Source of the DNA: Lactuca virosa
Taxonomy: Eukaryota; Streptophyta; Magnoliopsida; Asterales; Asteraceae
DNA length: 64,000 bases
Assembly: GCA_928212115.1 (NCBI GenBank)
Contig: CAKMRJ010005745.1
Location: 98,477,892 to 98,541,891 of the forward strand
Direction of reading: 5' to 3'
Each line of letters begins with the position of its first letter. The stretch's first letter is position 1. The notes under the pieces are model-generated. The model made no database searches and was not told the DNA's origin. It saw nothing but the letters and a program-made list of their open reading frames with translations. Shown piece by piece: positions 59,263 to 64,000 of the stretch. The translations under genes and the position numbers were made by a program.

Positions 59263-62200
59263 AGCGAGGAAGGATAAACCTGATCATGGGAAACAGAAAG
59301 TCTTCACCAGTAACCAAGATCGGAGTTTATCAGCTTCTGCTTAGTAATGATGTTAGATTAGATTTAATAAATTGTTGCTATTCGTCTGAGATGACGAGAA
59401 CATTATTTCATTTCATGCATTGTTCAGACAAGGTTTTACATATTCTTTTAATGATTTGAATGGTTTAATTTCTGTTTATAAGAATGGTGTTTTTATGTTT
59501 GAAGCTTTGCCTTGTAATGGTGTGTATGAAACAGTGACTTGTGTTGATAGCCTAGGAAATAGTGTACTTAATATTGACTTGTCTAATAGTGTAGACAAGG
59601 CATGCTTGTGGCATTGTCGTCTTGGACACATTAACAAGAAACGCATAGCCCAACTCCAAAAGAATGGAGTGTTGGAATCATTTGACCTAAAATCAGATGA
59701 TATGTGTGAATCTTGTCTTTTGGGAAAGATGACAAAATCACCATTCACAGGGTCTTGTGAAAGAGGTGAAGGTCTGTTGGATCTCATACACACAGATGTG
59801 TGTGGGCCCTTCAGATCAACTACAAGAGATGCTAATCGATTCTATGTGACTTTCACTGACGATTATAGCAGATATGGATGTATCTACTTGATCAAGCATA
59901 AGTCAGAAACTTTTGAAAAGTTCAAAGAGTTTAAGCATGAAGTCGAAAATCAATTGGGCAGAAGATAAAGATACTTAGATCCGATAGAGGCGGGGAGTAT
60001 CTTAGTATCGAGTTAACGACTATCTGAAAGAATGTGGGATAGTCTCACAATGACTCCTCCTAGGACACCACAGTTAATGGTGTAGCTGAGAGGCGCAATC
60101 GAACCTTGTTAGACATGGTTCGTTCTATGATGAGTCGGGCTTCGCTTCCTATTCACTTCTGGGGGTATGCCTTAGAGACAGCCGCCCACATCCTCAATCT
60201 TGTCCCTACAAAGAAGGTTGCCAAAACACCTCACGAAATGTGGACAGGGAAAGTTCCCTCGTAGCACATATTAAAGTCTGGGGTTGTGAAGCTTCGTAAG
60301 ACGAGAGACTCACGACAAGCTAGCAGCTAGAAGTGAGAAATGTGTTTTCATTGGTTACCCAAAGCAGTCTTTTGGATATTTGTTCTACAGGCCTAGTGAG
60401 AACGTGGTCTTTGTAGCACGAAGAGGAGTCTTTCTTGAAAGAGAGCTCATATTCAAAGAGGACAGTGGGAGCACTATTGACCTTGAAGAAATTCAAGAGT
60501 CAGCCAATGAGGGAACCTTAGATGACACTAGCACTCAACCAGAGGAAACAGTTCCTGTTGAACCAATTGATAACTCATACCTCTTAGAAGATCCACTAGG
60601 GTGAGTGTGCCACCTGAGTTGTATGGTTTTCATATTACTTCAGATGGTGACACATTCATAAGTGACAGAACACTGGTAAACTTAGATGAACCAGTCACTT
60701 ATAAGGAAGCAATGGCAGGCCCAGAGGCTTCCAAGTGGAAAGAGGCAATGGACAGCGAGATTAAGTCCATGTATGACAACCAAGTTTGGAATTTGGTTGA
60801 TAGTGCACCAGGTCGCAAGACAGTTGGGTGCAAATGGATCTTCAAGAAGAAGACAGACATGGATGGAAATGTGCACACATTCAAGGCTCGACTGGTTGCA
60901 AAAGGTTTCACTCAAACCCCAGGGGTTGACTATGATGAGACCTTCTCACCAGTAGCTAAGATTAAATCTATTAGGATATTGCTCGCCATAGCTGCCTTTC
61001 ATGATTATGAAATCTGGCAAATGGATGTCAAAACTGCTTTCCTTAATGGGAAGTTGGCTGAAGATTTTACATGAGTCAGCCAGAGGGTTTTTGTTGATGC
61101 AAAGTTCCCCAATAGAGTGTGCAAGCTTGAGAAATCCATTTATGGATTGAAACAAGCATCTCGCAGTTGGAATCTTTGCTTCCATGAGAAAGTCAAAGAG
61201 TTTGGTTTCTCTAGAAGTGAAGATGAGTTTTGTGTGTGTATATCAAGGCTAGTGGAGTATAGTAACTTTTCTGGTGTTATATGTCGATGACATATTACTC
61301 ATTGGTAACGACGTTCCAACCTTGAAAGAAGTTAAGTCTTGGCTTGGAAAGTGTTTTGCCATGAAAGACCTTGGAGAAGCTGCCTATATTCTTGGGATTA
61401 GAATATTGAGAGATAGAAAAAAGACTAATTGGACTTAGTCAGAGCACATACTTGGATAAGGTACTAAGAGGTTTAGTATGGAAAATTCCAAGAAGGGAGA
61501 GCTACCTATCCAGAGCAATACCAAATTGAGTAAGACTCAATGCCCGAGTACAGATGTTGAAATAGATAACATGACATGAGTCGTGTACCTTATGCTTCCG
61601 GTCGGATCGATCATGTACGCTATGACATGTACTCGCCCTGATGTGGCATTTGCTTTGAGCATGGTCAGTCGCTATCAGGGAAACCCAGGTAGAGCTCATT
61701 GGTAGCAGTTAAGAATATACTCAAGTATTTGCGAAGGACAAAGGACTGGGTCCTTGTGCTTGGTGGCAGTGATACTTTGAGAGTAGATGGTTACAGTGAT
61801 GCCAGCTTTCAGACGGATAGAGATAACTTCCGTTCTCAGTCAGGCTGGGTGTTTTTACTGAAGGAGGAGCAGTTACTTGGAAGAGTTCCAGCAAAATACG
61901 GTGGCTGATTCTACTTGTGAATCAGAGTACATAGCAGCAAGTGAAGCGTCGAAAGAAGCAGCTTGGTTGAGGAACTTCATCGGGGATCTCGGAGTTGTTC
62001 CAACCATCCAGGAGCCTATGGAACTGTTCTGCGATAATGAAGGAGCGGTTGCCTTGACAAAGGAACCAAAGATCATGGTAAGACCAGACATATCGACAGA
62101 AAGTACCATTTCATCAGACATAGAGTAGAAGAAGGCCATCTTATAGTAAAGAGGGTGTCATCTGAAGATAACCCAGCAGATCCTCTCACAAAGGGTCTGA

Positions 62201-62268
62201 GTAGGGCTAAGCATATTCAGCATGCTCGGAGCATAGGACTGAAAGATGATATTAGTTTTAGTAGTTAG
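59263..62268 (+). pseudogene. Copia A pol (integrase, RT, RNase H), frameshifted
   Basis: The order is that of Ty1/Copia. The GAG-pre-integrase zinc domain is at about 59600-59740 (HCRLGHINKKRI; CESCLLGKM). The integrase core has D in LIHTDVCGPF, D in a shifted SDRGGEYLS block and E in ERRNRTLLDM (about 60095). RT starts near 60710 (WKEAMDSEI; GCKWIFKKK; KARLVAKGF; DVKTAFLNG), and its catalytic YVDD lies at about 61270-61300. RNase H runs from about 61700 to a TAG at 62266 (STCESEYIA; FCDNEGAV). At least seven frame changes or stops interrupt it, most of them consistent with single-base gains or losses. Nucleotide conservation is high. Confidence 0.88.
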
Positions 62269-63122
62269 ATTAGTTTTTGAAACTTGTAACAAAGTAAATG
62301 TAATTGACTTTTGGTGATTAAATAATAAAGTATTATTTATAAGTTTGGCTACTACCTTTTGTCGATTGTTTATTATTGTGTTTCATTTTTGCATGTTTTA
62401 CTTCCTGAATAATGAGATTATTCAAACTCCACAGTCGCTCGTACTCTTGGAAGTAAGTAGTGAATTAAGACTGTCATGAATGGATTGCATTGTCAATGTC
62501 TAAGGATAGACATGGCAATAGATTGCTTGCTGCAACGTTCATGAGTACTCAGAAATTGGATTTGAGTATTGGATAAACCCTCGCTCAGAGTATTACTTCA
62601 TGGATTCATCACGAGTAATACTGAGACGATAATATCTTATAATCTTGAAACGAAGATATATGAGTTGTATTTACAAGTCGGTTGTGCATTGGTGATACGA
62701 AACGCATCAGTAACTTGGTGTTATAAAACGTATTGTCATGCATAATTTGATGAGTAAAAGATACAAGCATATGAGTCAACGTTTATTCGTTCCTTTTGCC
62801 CTAACAGGAAAAGCGATATATGTGGGCCCCTCGATGATTTGGTGTTGACTTATGTGCTGGGCCCAGCCAGGACTAAATTGATGTGTTCGATTAGAAGTCC
62901 TACATCATCACAATCAGGAATCGGGAACATAGATTCTGGACAAACAGATTGATTACATTCCATGTCTTTTGTCTGGGGATATCAAGCAGAACGAAGGGTT
63001 ATATGATCACTTATCTTAGGACACGTAACTGACTGGGTCAGAGTTCGGCAGCAGCTTTTTGAAGCTACAATTTGCTGGTCAAATTTAGAAGGCATGCTAG
63101 CAATTATAGTTACAGACTTATC
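62269..63122 (+). other. Copia A untranslated tail
   Basis: Noncoding, shared with 8512-9489 and 41816-42759. It includes TTGTGTTTCATTTTTGCATG, CCACAGTCGCTCGTACTCTTGG and TATAAAACGT. The conservation of a noncoding 0.8 kb tail in three elements suggests that it matters for the element's life cycle. Confidence 0.7.
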
Positions 63123-63133
63123 CAAGTGGGAGA
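63123..63133 (+). promoter_or_regulatory. Polypurine tract of Copia A
   Basis: CAAGTGGGAGA directly before C and the TGTTGG of the 3' LTR. Confidence 0.8.
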
Positions 63134-63134
63134 C

Positions 63135-63996
63135 TGTTGGATTAGGTGTCTAAGCCCATAACTATAATTGGTATGTACTTGAATTGATAGCAGCACAATC
63201 CTTTTGGGTTGCCCTCAACCTAGCAACTGGACAAGGAAATTATGAAAGGAGAGATATTAATTTATAAGATTAATAAATTAATATATATATATATATAAAT
63301 GATTTATTAATATGTTAATGGATTAATATATTAATTAGAAATCATTATGTTTAATTAATTGTTAGCCAGAAATTAATCAGAATTGATTTTGGGGTTAAAG
63401 AATTAATTATAAGTGCAGGGACTAGTTTGCAATTATCTAATAGTTGAGTGGAAGGCTCTAGAACCCCCTTGGAAGAGGGTGGACGAAATCTTTAGGGGAA
63501 ACCCTAATAATTTCGTCCATAGGGGCTTGGATAAGGCCCTTGGGTTTGCTTAGGCCCTAAGCAAAGGATAACTAGGGTTCCCCTTAAACCCTAGATCCCT
63601 CAGCTATATAAGGAGCCTCCTGGTTCATGTTTTGGGTACTCTTTCTTTTGAAGAAACCCTAAGGCCGAGATTTTGCATACTCCCTCTCCCCTCTCTTCTT
63701 CTACTTTCTTCTTGCTAGTTTGGGTGTGATTCCATTAGAGGCATTACACTTGTGGTGCTAAAGCTTCCAAGAAGATCAAGATCAAGATCAAGGAATATCA
63801 ATTGTTTGCTATAGCAATTGAAAGGTATGTAAACCCTAAACCCTAGTTTGTTAATTTCGAAATTAGCCTCTCTCCTCTAGGGTTCTTGTTTTGCAATCAA
63901 AGTGTATGTTCAATAGTTAAAACATAGATCCAAAGTAGGTTGCATGTGAACTTAGGAATTGGTTTCTAGTTTATTTATTGTACCTAAAACCCATCA
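63135..63996 (+). mobile_element. 3' LTR of Copia A (862 bp)
   Basis: It has the same ends as the 5' LTR. By eye the two differ by about five substitutions and eight or more single-base length changes, plus a TA-run difference and a 3-base gap. Only four flanking bases (GATC) remain in the window and do not match CTATC on the left. Confidence 0.9.
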
Positions 63997-64000
63997 GATC

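Noticed and set aside
56062..64000. Target duplication for Copia A
   Set aside because: The left flank is CTATC, while only GATC is visible on the right. They do not match and the window ends there, so no claim is made.

Overview
The window is repeat-dense plant nuclear DNA, most likely from a dicot with a large genome. The repeat style recalls Asteraceae such as lettuce, but that assignment is from memory and is inference. I see no intact host gene. Almost everything is LTR retrotransposon in nested layers: Ty3/Gypsy elements with 1.6-3.7 kb LTRs, Ty1/Copia elements with 0.4-0.9 kb LTRs, one Sirevirus-like Copia element with an extra 3' ORF, and a Cassandra-like fragment carrying a 5S rRNA-related sequence. 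Two DNA-transposon derivatives (a hAT-type MITE and a Mutator-type foldback) and one broken GRF-type zinc-finger gene complete the picture.

Layout. 1-4144: 5' end of a minus-strand Gypsy element D (gag start, leader, PBS, 5' LTR), next to an opposed, older LTR of the same family (4145-7617); together they form a long diverged inverted repeat. 7618-10233: pieces of two Copia elements (a minus-strand 5' LTR with PBS; the 3' end and LTR of a plus-strand element). 10234-19868: minus-strand Gypsy F (integrase, RNase H, RT, protease, gag, leader, PBS, 5' LTR), its gag split by a 3.1 kb solo LTR (13809-16909). 19869-26033: Sirevirus-like Copia S, 5'-truncated by F, with RNase H, a long spacer, a decayed extra ORF, PPT and 3' LTR. 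26034-29098: TA microsatellite, hAT MITE and Mutator-like foldback.

29099-39871: a GRF zinc-finger pseudogene split by a Gypsy LTR with matching 5-bp target duplications (CTACT). That LTR was invaded by Copia B (target duplication GTTTT) and then rearranged, so 2.16 kb occurs twice (30063-32223 and 37457-39618). 39890-43642: 3' half of a related decayed Copia C. 43643-46284: a plus-strand Gypsy LTR end, PBS and leader meeting a minus-strand Gypsy leader head to head. 46285-46531: Cassandra-like LTR, internal domain and PBS. 46534-52906: minus-strand Gypsy LTR H, split by insertion Y (48644-52337, target duplication AAAGG), which itself holds LTR X. 52907-54910: Gypsy 3' region and a minus-strand Copia 3' LTR. 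54911-56066: another Gypsy LTR, invaded by the nearly complete plus-strand Copia A (56067-63996): two about 860-bp LTRs, PBS, intact gag and a frameshifted pol.

The elements do not cooperate in one pathway; the window is a record of insertion order and recombination. The most unusual points are: the tandem rearrangement best explained by exchange between a full-length and a solo-LTR allele; the Cassandra/Gypsy chimera joined at the primer-binding site; the family-specific short palindromic words that sit beside W-box-like TTGAC tracts in several LTR families; and the Sirevirus extra ORF with its own TATA-like box. Homopolymer-type indels between the two LTRs of Copia A suggest that some frameshifts may be sequencing errors.
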